Source: Hoeflea sp038900095
GTDB lineage: Bacteria; Pseudomonadota; Alphaproteobacteria; Rhizobiales; Rhizobiaceae
Assembly: GCF_038900095.1 (NCBI RefSeq)
Contig: NZ_JBBMQQ010000003.1
Coordinates: 563,602-627,601 of the forward strand
Direction of reading: 5' to 3'
Length of the DNA stretch: 64,000 nucleotides
The position numbers and the translations under genes were made by a program. Each line of letters starts with the position of its first letter. Within the stretch, counting starts at the first letter, position 1. Under the pieces are notes generated by a model, which was not told the origin of the DNA, did not search any database, and saw nothing but the letters and a program-made list of their open reading frames with translations. Shown in pieces: positions 16,252 to 25,547 of this stretch.

Positions 16252-17175
16252 ATGAAACCTTACCGCATCGGGACCCGCGGCAGTCCGCTCGCACTGGCGC
16301 AGGCCTCTGAAACACGCGCCCGGCTGATGGCTGTGCATGGCTTGCCGGAAGAGGCTTTCGAGATTGTCGTGCTGTCGACCAAGGGCGACCGGGTGACGGA
16401 CCGGCCGCTGTCGGAAATCGGCGGCAAGGGGCTTTTCACCGAGGAAATCGAAGAACAGCTGAGCGACGGGCGGCTGGACCTGGCCGTGCATTCATCCAAG
16501 GACATGCCGACGGTGCTGCCTGACGGGCTCGGCCTCGTGGCCTTTCTCGAGCGCGAGGATGTGCGGGATGCATTTATCGGCCGTACGGCACCGCGGCTTG
16601 AAGACCTGCCGCGCAATGCGGTGGTCGGATCGGCTTCGCTGAGGCGCCAGGCGCTGATCCGGCGGTTGCGTCCGGATGTCTCGGTGATCACCTTCAGGGG
16701 ACAGGTGGAAACACGGTTGCGCAAGCTCGACGAGGGTGTGGTCGATGCGACGCTGCTTGCCCATGCCGGACTGAAGCGGCTCGGCTACACCGAGGTCATC
16801 ACTGACCTGCTTGATTCGGAAAGTTTTCCGCCGGCACCCGGGCAGGGTGCGATCTGTATCGAGGCCCGTCTTGATGATGCGCGCACCGCCGAATTGCTGG
16901 CGCCGATCAATCATGCCGACACGCAAGCGGCGCTGTTGTGCGAACGCGCCTATCTGGCTGCGCTTGACGGGTCCTGCCGCACCCCGATTGCCGGGCATGC
17001 AACGATTTCGGGCGACCGGATCTCGTTTTTCGGGATGATTCTCACCCCTGACGGCACCGTCTGGCATGAAAGCCGCGCCAGCGGAGCCACCGGTGATGCC
17101 GCAGCACTGGGGACCGAAGCCGGGACCGAGGTGCGCGAACGTGCCGGCAGCAGCTTTTTCGACAGCTGGGCCTGA
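16252..17175 (+). CDS. hemC: hydroxymethylbilane synthase HemC
   Basis: The 307-residue porphobilinogen deaminase polymerises four porphobilinogens into hydroxymethylbilane. Cys242 in LDGSCRTP carries the dipyrromethane cofactor and falls exactly at the position known for E. coli. RIGTRGSPLALAQ, STKGDR, VHSSKDMP and SASLRRQ are family signatures. The ATG at 16252 gives the canonical N-terminus, although no clear ribosome site is visible. It leads the operon hemC-hemD-COG4223-hemY-terB. Confidence 0.95.
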   Translation: MKPYRIGTRGSPLALAQASETRARLMAVHGLPEEAFEIVVLSTKGDRVTDRPLSEIGGKGLFTEEIEEQLSDGRLDLAVHSSKDMPTVLPDGLGLVAFLEREDVRDAFIGRTAPRLEDLPRNAVVGSASLRRQALIRRLRPDVSVITFRGQVETRLRKLDEGVVDATLLAHAGLKRLGYTEVITDLLDSESFPPAPGQGAICIEARLDDARTAELLAPINHADTQAALLCERAYLAALDGSCRTPIAGHATISGDRISFFGMILTPDGTVWHESRASGATGDAAALGTEAGTEVRERAGSSFFDSWA

Positions 17176-17184
17176 GGCGGGGCC

Positions 17185-17949
17185 ATGCGTGTTCTGGTGA
17201 CACGGCCGGAACCGGGCGGGCAGCGCACTGCCGATCAGCTTGCCAGGCTAGGCCATGTCCCGGTGCGGATGCCGCTGTTCGAGACCGTGGTTACCGCGGG
17301 GCTTGATGATCTGCCGCCGGTCGAGGCGATCAGCGGGCTGATCGTCACAAGCGCCCGGGCATTTGCGATGTTCGGCAATGGCGGTGTGAGCGGAACGGGG
17401 CTCGTCGATGTGCCCGTTCACGCTGTCGGGCCTGCGACGGCACAGGCGGCGCGGGAAGCGGGGTTTGTCCACGTTGCCGAAGGCGGGGGAACGGCAGAGG
17501 CCCTGACGGCGACCCTGACCCACCTGCTGGACCGAGATGCGGACGACGGGCAACCGGCCGGTTCGGCGGTTCGTCCGGGCGCGCTGGTCTATCTGGCGGG
17601 TGTGCCGCGCACGCGGGTGATCGAGACGGCGCTCGAGGGAGGCAAACACGGTTTTACGGTGGTCGAATGCTACAAAATGGAGGAAATAAGTTATTCGACT
17701 GACATCTTAAAATCGGACTTATTGTCGCCGTCACCAGACGTCGTCCTGTTCTATTCGGCCAACGCCGCGCGATGGTTTTCGGAGCTGGTTGACGCCGCCA
17801 ACCTTGCAAAAACCCTTGATTTCACTCGTTTCCTCTGCCTGTCGCCGGCAATTGCCGATCAATTGCGCGAGACCTGGCGCGAACGTGCGACCGTTGCCGA
17901 GCGTCCAGACGAGGACAGCCTGCTTGCATCGCTTGCCGCGTTGGGATGA
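17185..17949 (+). CDS. hemD: uroporphyrinogen-III synthase HemD
   Basis: The 254-residue enzyme cyclises hydroxymethylbilane with inversion of ring D to give uroporphyrinogen III. It starts nine bases after hemC. The two-lobed family is poorly conserved, but MRVLVTRPEPGGQRTADQL, GLIVTSARAF and VLFYSANAARWF are typical. Position and length support the call. Confidence 0.92.
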   Translation: MRVLVTRPEPGGQRTADQLARLGHVPVRMPLFETVVTAGLDDLPPVEAISGLIVTSARAFAMFGNGGVSGTGLVDVPVHAVGPATAQAAREAGFVHVAEGGGTAEALTATLTHLLDRDADDGQPAGSAVRPGALVYLAGVPRTRVIETALEGGKHGFTVVECYKMEEISYSTDILKSDLLSPSPDVVLFYSANAARWFSELVDAANLAKTLDFTRFLCLSPAIADQLRETWRERATVAERPDEDSLLASLAALG

Positions 17950-18039
17950 TTTGCCGGAACAACCGCCACGGTTTGAGCGTATTGCAACCAAAGAATGCGC
18001 AAGATCAGCCGCTTCAAACCAGACCATTCAGGAGATGCC

Positions 18040-19548
18040 ATGAGCAAGGGCCCCACCCCGCGACACTCCAAATCGCCGAAACCCGTGACCATTGACCTCG
18101 ATGCCACCGACGTGACGCCGAAGGGTGAGACGTCGAAAGCAAAGCCGTCCGCAACCGGACCGGCAGTTGCCAGGACGCCCGATCCGGTGGAGCCGAACAA
18201 GACTGACAGCAAGGCTGTGAAATCCGGTGGAACCGATGCGGCTGGGAAGAGCGACAGTACCTCCAAGCCTGCGCCCGATCTGAAGAGTGATCCCAAAATT
18301 GATCCGAAAGCCGGCTCGAAGCCGGATGCATCGGCGCAACCGGCCAAAGCACCGGATTCGGCCAAGACTGCAGATCCGAAAGACAGCAAATCCGCGGACA
18401 CGAAGCCCAAGCCGGCAACGGCCGGTTCGGCGGGTGCAGCGAGCGCCAAGCCTGCGGCGGCACCTTCCAAAAGCGGCGGCGGTGTTGGCATGGTAATGTC
18501 CGGCCTGATTGGCGCCGTGATCGCGCTTGGTGGCGGTTATGCCCTGCAGGCAGGCGGGATCCTGCCTGCTCCCGGTGCGGGCAGTGACCAGGTTGCGCCG
18601 GTGGCATCCAGGGTTGATGCACTTTCATCACAGGTTGAATCGCTGTCGGCACAAGTGTCCGCTTCCGGCGGTGCTGACGCTTCGGCCATTCCGGCGGAGC
18701 TTTCAGCCCGTCTCGACAGTCTGGAAGCTGATCTTGCCAAGGCGGCGGAGAATTCCGCCGGCGATGGCAGTGATCCGGCAGCCCTGAGTGCACTGGAAAA
18801 CCGGCTTGCAGGTCTCGAGAGCAAAATTGCCGAGCTTGCCGATGCAGGTGTCGAAACCGCTGCCGATCCGGCACTGGCTGCCGAAATGAGCGAAATGAAG
18901 GCGGCCCAGAGCGGGCTTCAGGCATCGCTGGTGGAGCTTCAATCGCGTTCCGATGCGCTGGCAAGCAAGATCAGCGAGCTGGAACAGGCGCAGCAGAAGC
19001 TTTCCGAACAGGTTGATGCGCCCTCACGGCAGATCGATCTGGCGCGCGCCATCGCTGCAACGGGTCTCAAGTCGGCAATTGACCGGGGCGGCTCGTTCAC
19101 CAGCGAACTCGAGGCCTTTGCCTCGGTGGCCCCGGATGATCCTGCGGTAGCCGAACTCCGGGACCTTGCCACGCGTGGTGTCCCGAGCCGCGCCGAACTG
19201 GTCGCGGGTTTTTCCGATGCTGCGAGCAAGGCGATTGCAGCGGCCAATCCCGGTGATCCCGAGGCCGGGCTGGTGGACAGGCTGATGTCGAGCGCGATGT
19301 CGGTGGTCAAGGTGCGCAAGGTCGGCGACGTCGCCGGCGACAGCGTCGAGGCAATTGTCGCCCGCGCCGAAACGCGATTGCTCAACGGCGATCTCGATGC
19401 TGCGGTCAGCGAATGGAACACGCTTCCCGAAGCGTCCCGCGCCGCCGCTTCCGATTATGGCAATGCGCTGGCCGCGCGTGCCCGTGCAGAAAAGCTGATC
19501 GCCGCCGCGATGGCGCCGTCAGCGGCTTCTGCCGCCCCGGCCAACTAG
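18040..19548 (+). CDS. COG4223 / mitofilin-like inner-membrane protein
   Basis: The 502-residue protein has a long Lys/Ala/Pro/Asp-rich disordered cytoplasmic N-terminus (~1-145) and one membrane helix around 152-175 (MVMSGLIGAVIALGGGYALQ). A periplasmic coiled coil (~190-340) and a globular C-terminal domain related to mitofilin/Mic60 follow. Alphaproteobacterial Mic60 homologues shape inner membranes and are encoded beside hem genes, as here. GGAG precedes the ATG at 18040. It lies between hemD and hemY, with seven bases to the latter. Heme enzyme scaffolding is a plausible role but not shown. Confidence 0.87.
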   Translation: MSKGPTPRHSKSPKPVTIDLDATDVTPKGETSKAKPSATGPAVARTPDPVEPNKTDSKAVKSGGTDAAGKSDSTSKPAPDLKSDPKIDPKAGSKPDASAQPAKAPDSAKTADPKDSKSADTKPKPATAGSAGAASAKPAAAPSKSGGGVGMVMSGLIGAVIALGGGYALQAGGILPAPGAGSDQVAPVASRVDALSSQVESLSAQVSASGGADASAIPAELSARLDSLEADLAKAAENSAGDGSDPAALSALENRLAGLESKIAELADAGVETAADPALAAEMSEMKAAQSGLQASLVELQSRSDALASKISELEQAQQKLSEQVDAPSRQIDLARAIAATGLKSAIDRGGSFTSELEAFASVAPDDPAVAELRDLATRGVPSRAELVAGFSDAASKAIAAANPGDPEAGLVDRLMSSAMSVVKVRKVGDVAGDSVEAIVARAETRLLNGDLDAAVSEWNTLPEASRAAASDYGNALAARARAEKLIAAAMAPSAASAAPAN

Positions 19549-19555
19549 GAGACCC

Positions 19556-21427
19556 ATGATGATCCGGTTGTTATTCTTTGTTGTGCTGGTTCTTGCTCTG
19601 GGCTTCGGTTTTGCCTGGCTTGCGGACCGGCCCGGTGATCTTTCCATAGTCTGGCAGGACCGCCGTATCGAAATGTCGCTGATGACGGCGGTGACGGTGA
19701 TCGTGTCGCTGATTGCGGCGATCATGATCAGCTGGTGGCTGGTCCGGACGATCCTGTATTCGCCGCGCACCTTTGCCCGCTATTTCCGGGCCAACAAGCG
19801 CGACCGCGGTTACCAGGCACTGTCGACCGGTTTGCTGGCCGCGGGTGCCGGCGATGCGGCGATGGCGCGCAAGATGAACAAGCGGACCAAGGGCCTGCTG
19901 AATGCCGACCAGGAGCCGCTGATTCATCTTCTCGATGTTCAGGCTGCGCTGATCGAGGGCCATCACGAGGAAGCCCGCAAGCTGTTCGAGGCGATGGCCG
20001 AGGACCCGGAAACAAGGCTCCTGGGCCTGCGCGGGCTCTATCTCGAGGCACAGCGCCAGGGCGCGGACGAAGCCGCGCAGCATTATGCCGAAACTGCCGC
20101 GGAACAGGCGCCCCAGTTGCCGTGGGCCGGGGCTGCGGCACTGTCCTACAGGACGCGGGAAGGCAAATGGGACGAGGCGCTGCAACTGCTCGAGCGTCAG
20201 CGCCAGGCCGGCACGATCGAGGCAAAAGTTGCCGACCGGACCAAGGCCGTGCTGCTGACCGCGCGGGCGCGTGACACTGTCGACAGCGATCCTTCTTCGG
20301 CGCGTGACGATGCGCTGCATGCGCTGAAACTGGCGCCGGCGTTCCCGCCCGCTGCGGTGACAGCGGCGAAAGCGCTTTTGCGCCAGGACAATCTGCGCAA
20401 GGCCGCCAAGATCCTGGAAACCGCCTGGAAGGCCAATCCGCATCCCGAGATCGCCGAAGCCTATGTGCGGGCGCGAATCGGCGATACCTCCGCCGACCGG
20501 CTCAAGCGGGCGGAACGGCTTGAAAAGCTGCGGCCGCTCAATCCGCTGTCGTTTGATGTCGTGGCGCGTGCTGCGCTGGAGGCGCACCGGTTCGATCTTG
20601 CACGGGAAAAGGCCGAAGCCTCGGCACGGCTGCAGCCCTGCGAAGGCATATATCTGCTGCTCGCCGATATCGAGGAAGCGGAGACCGGCGATCAGGGCCG
20701 CGTGCGCCACTGGCTGAGCCAGGCGGTTCGTGCACCACGCGATCCGGCATGGACGGCGGATGGCTATGTGTCGGAGACCTGGGAGCCGGTGTCGCCGGTG
20801 ACCGGCAAGCTGGATGCGTTCGAATGGAAGGTTCCTGTCGAGCAGCTGGCGGGTCCGAGCCTCGACATTCAGCCACCGGCACAGGCCTTTGACAAGGCGA
20901 TGGCCAGCCTGCCGCCGATCCGCGAGACGGCCGGTGCCAGTGCGGCATCTGCCTCTGCCACGGTGTTTGAAACGGCAACCCCGATTGCCGACCCGCTGGT
21001 TGAAGCCGTGGTCTCACCGGCAAGCGCCGATGAGGCTGCGCATCCCGCAACCAAGGCCGCACCCGATGTCGACCCCAAGGCAAAGCCTGCGACGGTCATT
21101 GATGCGGACGTTGTCTCCGATCCCGCCCCGGACGCCGCAAATGCAAACGGAGCCGCGGTCACGAGCGGTGGAGAACCGGAGGCCGGGGGCAAGGAGGGGG
21201 CTGCCGCAGCACCTGACAAGCCCGATGCGCTGAAAGAGGCCGCGGCTGGCGCGGTGACGCCGGAGGAAACGGCAGAGGCCGCAAAAGCAGAGAAAAAGCC
21301 TGCGGCAATCGATCCGGAAGCTGAGGCCCGTGCCAAGGAAGCCAGTTTTCTGACCCATCGCCCCGATGATCCGGGTGTCGATGTCAATGCCGAGCCGGAA
21401 AAGCCCGGACGTTTCCGGCTGTTCTGA
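19556..21427 (+). CDS. hemY: HemY-family TPR membrane protein
   Basis: The 623-residue protein has two N-terminal membrane helices (LLFFVVLVLALGFGFAWLA; LMTAVTVIVSLIAAIMISWW). A TPR-like helical repeat domain runs to about residue 410, and an Ala/Pro/Glu-rich tail of ~200 residues follows, ending KPGRFRLF. This is the proteobacterial HemY of the hemCDXY operons, not the Bacillus protoporphyrinogen oxidase of the same name. Its exact part in heme synthesis is undefined. AGGAG immediately precedes the start. Confidence 0.9.
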   Translation: MMIRLLFFVVLVLALGFGFAWLADRPGDLSIVWQDRRIEMSLMTAVTVIVSLIAAIMISWWLVRTILYSPRTFARYFRANKRDRGYQALSTGLLAAGAGDAAMARKMNKRTKGLLNADQEPLIHLLDVQAALIEGHHEEARKLFEAMAEDPETRLLGLRGLYLEAQRQGADEAAQHYAETAAEQAPQLPWAGAAALSYRTREGKWDEALQLLERQRQAGTIEAKVADRTKAVLLTARARDTVDSDPSSARDDALHALKLAPAFPPAAVTAAKALLRQDNLRKAAKILETAWKANPHPEIAEAYVRARIGDTSADRLKRAERLEKLRPLNPLSFDVVARAALEAHRFDLAREKAEASARLQPCEGIYLLLADIEEAETGDQGRVRHWLSQAVRAPRDPAWTADGYVSETWEPVSPVTGKLDAFEWKVPVEQLAGPSLDIQPPAQAFDKAMASLPPIRETAGASAASASATVFETATPIADPLVEAVVSPASADEAAHPATKAAPDVDPKAKPATVIDADVVSDPAPDAANANGAAVTSGGEPEAGGKEGAAAAPDKPDALKEAAAGAVTPEETAEAAKAEKKPAAIDPEAEARAKEASFLTHRPDDPGVDVNAEPEKPGRFRLF

Positions 21428-21449
21428 GCTGGTGTTGAGAGGATAGTGA

Positions 21450-21935
21450 ATGCTTGATCAAATACGCGCTTTTCTGGGCGGTCTGCGCGACGGAAAACAG
21501 ACAAGGCCCGATGCCAGCAATCCCGATGTGGCTGCCGTGGCCCTGTTCTTCCACGTCATTGGCGCGGACGGGGTGGTCGATGCGGTCGAATCCGACAAGC
21601 TCAAGGCGGTTATTGCGCAAGAGTACAATCTGACCGGCGCCGAGATGCGCCAGCTGATTGAAGCCGGTGAAGAGGCCGACCGCGAGGCCGTCGATCTCTA
21701 CCAGTTCACCAGCATTCTCAACCGCTCGCTGGAGCCGGATGCGAAGGTGCATTTCATCGAGCTGTTGTGGAACCTGGCTTATGCCGACGGCTACCGGCAT
21801 GAACTGGAAGATCACGTGGTCTGGCGGATCGCCGACCTGATGGGCGTATCGAGCCGGGACCGGGTTCTTGCCCGCCAGCGGGCGCTTGCCGCGGCGGGGC
21901 TCGATGAGGCGGAGGCCGCGGGTGACGGCGACTGA
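21450..21935 (+). CDS. TerB-family tellurite resistance-like protein
   Basis: The 161-residue, mostly helical cytosolic protein is of the TerB/DjlA-N family (VAAVALFFHVIGADGVVDAV and ELLWNLAYADGYRHELEDHV with acidic metal-binding positions). It is the last gene of the hem operon and has GAGAGG before the start. The name comes from tellurite resistance loci, but no other ter genes are present. A role linked to membrane or metal homeostasis is speculative. Confidence 0.86.
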   Translation: MLDQIRAFLGGLRDGKQTRPDASNPDVAAVALFFHVIGADGVVDAVESDKLKAVIAQEYNLTGAEMRQLIEAGEEADREAVDLYQFTSILNRSLEPDAKVHFIELLWNLAYADGYRHELEDHVVWRIADLMGVSSRDRVLARQRALAAAGLDEAEAAGDGD

Positions 21936-21989
21936 TTCGGGGCCGGGCTTCAATTCAAGCCGACATTCGCCGGCCGCTGCTGGGGTGGC

Positions 21990-23291
21990 TCAGGCAGTTC
22001 CTGGACCGGATTTTTCCGGCTGATCCAGTCCGGCCTTGATTGCGGCCCGGCTTTCCTCGGCGTCGCGGTCCAGCGACTGGATCTGACGCAGTTGCGGGAA
22101 ACCGAAACTCCAGGCCAGTGCCACGGCAAGGGTTCCGGCGCCGCCGATCACCACCGCGGCAACCGGGCCGATCAGCGAGGCCATGATGCCCGCGCGGAAT
22201 TCGCCGAGCTCGTTGGATGCACCGATGAAGACCATGTTGACGGCGCTGACGCGGCCGCGCAACTCGTCCGGCGTCCACAATTGCACCAAGCTCTGGCGGA
22301 CATAGACCGAGATCATGTCGGAAGCGCCCATGACGATCAGCGCGGCCATGGTCAGCGGCAGGGATTTCGACAGGCCAAAGACAACCGTTGCCGCGCCGAA
22401 CACACCGACAGCGATGAACATGGCGCGCCCGGCATGTCCGCGGATCGGCCGTGAGGCCAGATAGATCGCCATGCCGATGGCGCCGATACCGGGACTGGCA
22501 CGGAGGAAGCCCAGCCCCCAGGGGCCGAGTTCAAGCACATCGCGGGCAAAGACCGGCATCAATGCCGTCGCGCCGCCGAGCAGAACGGCGAACATGTCGA
22601 GCGAGATGGCGCCCAGCACGATCTTCTGGTTGCGGACATAGCTGAAGCCGGCCACCAGTGTCTTCCAGCTCTGGGCCTCACCGCGCGAGCGCTGCAGCGG
22701 CGGCGGCACAAGGGCGATGGCAATGATCGCGGCAAGGAAGAAGAGACAGGCAGTCAGGTAGGGCGCCGTTGCGCCCAGACCGTAGAGCAGGCCCCCGGCG
22801 ACGGGACCGACGATGGTTGCGGTCTGCCAGGATGTCGAGTTCCATGCAATCGCATTGGGCAGGTCCCTGGCCGGAACCAGATTGGGTGCCAGCGACTGTG
22901 AGGCGGGGGAGAAAAACGCCCGCGAAATGCCGATGACCAGAAGTACGCTGAAAATCGGCAGTGGTGACGTGAGACCGCGCCAGGCGAAAATGACCAATGC
23001 CAGCGCCGACAGGCCGATGGCGATCTCGCAGATCAGCATGATGGTGCGGCGGCCATAGCGGTCGGCGGCAGCGCCGGTAAACAGGATCAGCACCAGCGCC
23101 GGCAGAAACTGGAAAAGACCGACAAGCCCGAGATCGAAAGGATCGCGGGTCAGGTCGTAGATCTGCCAGCCGACCGCCACGCTGATGATCTGCATGGCAA
23201 ATGTCGACAGAAACCGGGCCGTGAAATAGAGCGTGAAGGCGCGGTGGCGGAAAGCGGCATAACGGTCGTCCGCGAGGGCAGGGGCTTGCAT
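21990..23291 (-). CDS. MFS transporter (enterobactin exporter EntS-like group)
   Basis: The 433-residue protein has twelve predicted helices and the MFS loop 2-3 motif in variant form (AAADRYGRRTIM). It begins YAAFRHRAFTLYFTARFLSTFA, like the MFS_3/EntS group that exports siderophores or drugs. The ATG at 23291 is preferred over an upstream in-frame ATG at 23327. Convergent with terB. The substrate cannot be deduced; no siderophore genes are nearby. Confidence 0.88.
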   Translation of the reverse strand: MQAPALADDRYAAFRHRAFTLYFTARFLSTFAMQIISVAVGWQIYDLTRDPFDLGLVGLFQFLPALVLILFTGAAADRYGRRTIMLICEIAIGLSALALVIFAWRGLTSPLPIFSVLLVIGISRAFFSPASQSLAPNLVPARDLPNAIAWNSTSWQTATIVGPVAGGLLYGLGATAPYLTACLFFLAAIIAIALVPPPLQRSRGEAQSWKTLVAGFSYVRNQKIVLGAISLDMFAVLLGGATALMPVFARDVLELGPWGLGFLRASPGIGAIGMAIYLASRPIRGHAGRAMFIAVGVFGAATVVFGLSKSLPLTMAALIVMGASDMISVYVRQSLVQLWTPDELRGRVSAVNMVFIGASNELGEFRAGIMASLIGPVAAVVIGGAGTLAVALAWSFGFPQLRQIQSLDRDAEESRAAIKAGLDQPEKSGPGTA

Positions 23292-23467
23292 GGGTTTTGT
23301 CCGGTTGATGCATGGGGAGCTATACACGAGCCACGGGCCGGTGCCACCACCTTGCAGGCGGGCGGATCGGGCCTTAACCCTGCCAGATCATAGGCGAGGC
23401 TGTGCTCTTGCCGCTCGGGCTTCGAGTGTCTACATGTCTGTCACGCGATGAACAGCCGGAGAATCTT

Positions 23468-23758
23468 ATGATTGCAGTGTTTTCGACCATCGACATGGTT
23501 CTGGGCCTTTATACCTGGATCATCATCGGCAGCGCCATATTCTCCTGGCTCTACGCCTTCAACGTGGTCAATCCGAACAACCGTTTTGTCGGCATGATCG
23601 GTGAATTCCTCTACAAGGCGACCGAACCGGCGCTCCGACCGATCCGCCGGATCATCCCGGATCTCGGCGGGCTCGACATTTCGCCGATCGTGTTGCTGAT
23701 CGCGATCTTCTTCCTGCGCACCTTCATCGCGACCTCGCTCGCGCCGATGTTCTTCTGA
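23468..23758 (+). CDS. YggT family membrane protein
   Basis: The 96-residue protein has two membrane helices (LYTWIIIGSAIFSWLYAFNV; ISPIVLLIAIFFLRTFIATS) and the family motif EPALRPIRRIIPDLGGLD between them. YggT-family proteins are linked to osmotic tolerance and cell division in some bacteria. GGAG precedes the ATG. Its stop codon sits at the apparent beginning of the DUF167 gene, so the two are probably co-transcribed. Confidence 0.9.
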   Translation: MIAVFSTIDMVLGLYTWIIIGSAIFSWLYAFNVVNPNNRFVGMIGEFLYKATEPALRPIRRIIPDLGGLDISPIVLLIAIFFLRTFIATSLAPMFF

Positions 23759-24066
23759 GTAGCTGGTACAAAATCATTGATGAGGGCGCCGAACTTGCGG
23801 TTCGGTTGACGCCTGCTGCCTCCACCGACAGGATCGAAGGTCTGGTCGAGGATGCCGCCGGCGTTGTCCGCCTGAAAGCCCGGGTCAGGGCTGTGGCCGA
23901 GAACAACAAGGCCAACCGTGCGCTTGAAAAACTGATCGCCAAGCAGCTCAGGATCCGCAAGACCGCGGTCCGGGTTGTTTCCGGCGAGACAAGCCGGTCC
24001 AAGATCATCCGCATTGAAGACGATCCGGCAGAACTGCCAGCGGCTCTCGAGGCACTGGCAGGCTGA
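23755..24066 (+). CDS. DUF167 (YggU) family protein, start uncertain
   Basis: The conserved core ELAVRLTPAASTDRIEG, ARVRAVAENNKANRALEKLI and RVVSGETSRSKIIRI identifies DUF167, a small basic fold of unknown function usually encoded after yggT. No ATG or GTG begins the full domain. The frame offers CTG at 23755, which overlaps the yggT stop as CTGA, or TTG at 23806. TTG would delete the first conserved strand. I give the longer form (103 residues) as more likely; the shorter is 86 residues. Confidence 0.78.
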   Translation: MSSWYKIIDEGAELAVRLTPAASTDRIEGLVEDAAGVVRLKARVRAVAENNKANRALEKLIAKQLRIRKTAVRVVSGETSRSKIIRIEDDPAELPAALEALAG

Positions 24067-24071
24067 AACGG

Positions 24072-24106
24072 ATCGCGCCACCGGTCCGGAGGACGGGTGG
24101 CGCGAT
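24072..24106. terminator. hairpin between convergent DUF167 and ppa genes
   Basis: ATCGCGCCACC (24072-24082) pairs perfectly with GGTGGCGCGAT (24096-24106), and the loop contains a second GTCC-GGA-GGAC stem. No T run follows on either strand, so it may act as a transcript-end stabiliser or weak bidirectional terminator. Confidence 0.55.
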
Positions 24107-24144
24107 GGAATGGTCAGATGGCCGGCTTAGATGCTAGGGCGATA

Positions 24145-24678
24145 TCAGCCCTTGGTCTTGGCCCGCTCGATCGCTTCGGTAATCAACTGGCGGGAAACCG
24201 CGGCGTCGCGCCAGCCGCCGATCTTGACCCATTTGCCGGGTTCGAGATCCTTGTAGTGCTCGAAAAAGTGCTCGATCTGCTGCAGCGTGATTTCCGGCAG
24301 GTCGGTGTAATCATGGACACCGGCATAGCGCTGGGTCAGGTGCGGCGACGGCACTGCGATGATCTTCTCGTCCTGTCCGGCATTGTCTTCCATGACCAGA
24401 ACGCCGATCGGGCGGACATTGATCAGGCAGCCCGGGATCAACGGCCGGGTGTTGCAGACCAGAACGTCAATCGGGTCGCCGTCGTCCGAGAGGGTATGCG
24501 GAACAAAGCCGTAGTTCCCCGGATAGGTCATTGGCGTGTACAGGAAACGGTCGACGACCAGTGTTCCCGCGTCCTTGTCCATCTCGTACTTGATCGGCTG
24601 ACCGCCGACCGGCACCTCGATGATCACGTTGACGTCGTGTGGCGGCTTTTCGCCGATGCTGATGGCGTCTATGCGCAT
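24145..24678 (-). CDS. ppa: inorganic pyrophosphatase
   Basis: The 177-residue soluble type I enzyme hydrolyses pyrophosphate to two phosphates and so drives biosynthetic reactions. GQPIKYEMDKDAG, PGNYGFVPHTLSDDGDPIDV and HYKDLEPGKWVKI hold the metal-binding acidic residues and lysines. The ATG at 24678 gives the usual N-terminus MRIDAISIG. It is transcribed alone. Confidence 0.95.
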   Translation of the reverse strand: MRIDAISIGEKPPHDVNVIIEVPVGGQPIKYEMDKDAGTLVVDRFLYTPMTYPGNYGFVPHTLSDDGDPIDVLVCNTRPLIPGCLINVRPIGVLVMEDNAGQDEKIIAVPSPHLTQRYAGVHDYTDLPEITLQQIEHFFEHYKDLEPGKWVKIGGWRDAAVSRQLITEAIERAKTKG

Positions 24679-24876
24679 GATCGCTCCAATTCGGATTTCT
24701 GGTGCATGCCGTGCTCGGGTGGGAGGTGATGAGCTGAACGTGCATGCGTCAATTCGGGGTCCGTCGCAGCCCTGCGCCATCAGTCGATGGCGCGCGGCAT
24801 CAGACGGCTCCGGAATTAAAGCCAAAGCGGGTTCGGTGCAACAGGACTTTTGGTGTGTTCGGTCCGGCGAGTGTTG

Positions 24877-25383
24877 TCAGGACCAGACGAAGGCGAGTTT
24901 CTTCAGTGTCTTGCCGTCAAAGGTCTCGTGACCTTCAGCCACATCGCGCCCGCCTTGGAACCGGTAGAATTCGACGGCGGTGTGATTGTCCTCGAGACAC
25001 CAGACGACGACGCCCTTGCAGCCGAGCGATTCGAGCAGGTGGCGGGCTTCGGTGAACAGGCGCTTGCCCAGTCCAACGCCCTGGAATTCCGGCTTCAGGT
25101 AAAGCTCGTAGATTTCGCCTTCCTGCGGCAGGGAGCGGGCGCGGTTCAGTCCCAGCGTGGCGTAACCGGCCACCGTGCCGCCGACATCGAGCACCAGGAT
25201 GGATGTCGAGCCACGCACGGCGCGCTGCCACCAGCTGATGTCGCGGCGTTCCAGCATGTGCCGCAGCGCCTTGTAGGGCAGGATGCCGGCATAGGCATGG
25301 CTCCAGGCCGCGCGATGGGTCCCGGCAATGGCTTCCGCATCCTGCGGCTCGGCATGCCGTATGTCGATCGTTAACGTGCTCAT
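24877..25383 (-). CDS. GNAT family N-acetyltransferase
   Basis: The 168-residue protein has the GNAT acetyl-CoA loop in LKPEFQGVGLGKRLFTEARH and a preceding strand GEIYELYLKP, a RimI/YpeA-like layout. The acceptor substrate is unknown. It lies between ppa and the CatA-like gene as a single transcript unit. No unusual feature is apparent. Confidence 0.88.
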   Translation of the reverse strand: MSTLTIDIRHAEPQDAEAIAGTHRAAWSHAYAGILPYKALRHMLERRDISWWQRAVRGSTSILVLDVGGTVAGYATLGLNRARSLPQEGEIYELYLKPEFQGVGLGKRLFTEARHLLESLGCKGVVVWCLEDNHTAVEFYRFQGGRDVAEGHETFDGKTLKKLAFVWS

Positions 25384-25547
25384 GCGCTCACACTACCGTT
25401 CATGGTGTGTCCGAAGAAGGCACAGACGTCCTGCTCCAGTGTCTGCCCACAGCATTGTTTTGTGGACGGCGTGAACTGAGTTAACCGTTTGTTAAGGAAA
25501 TATGCAAGGGCGGCGGTCGCTCGCGACTGCGCGCCTGTGCGCGCGGT

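Noticed and set aside
14963..23291. A novel operon around the heme genes
   Set aside because: hemC-hemD-COG4223-hemY with divergent tsaD is a well-known alphaproteobacterial arrangement. Only the inverted repeat there is noteworthy.
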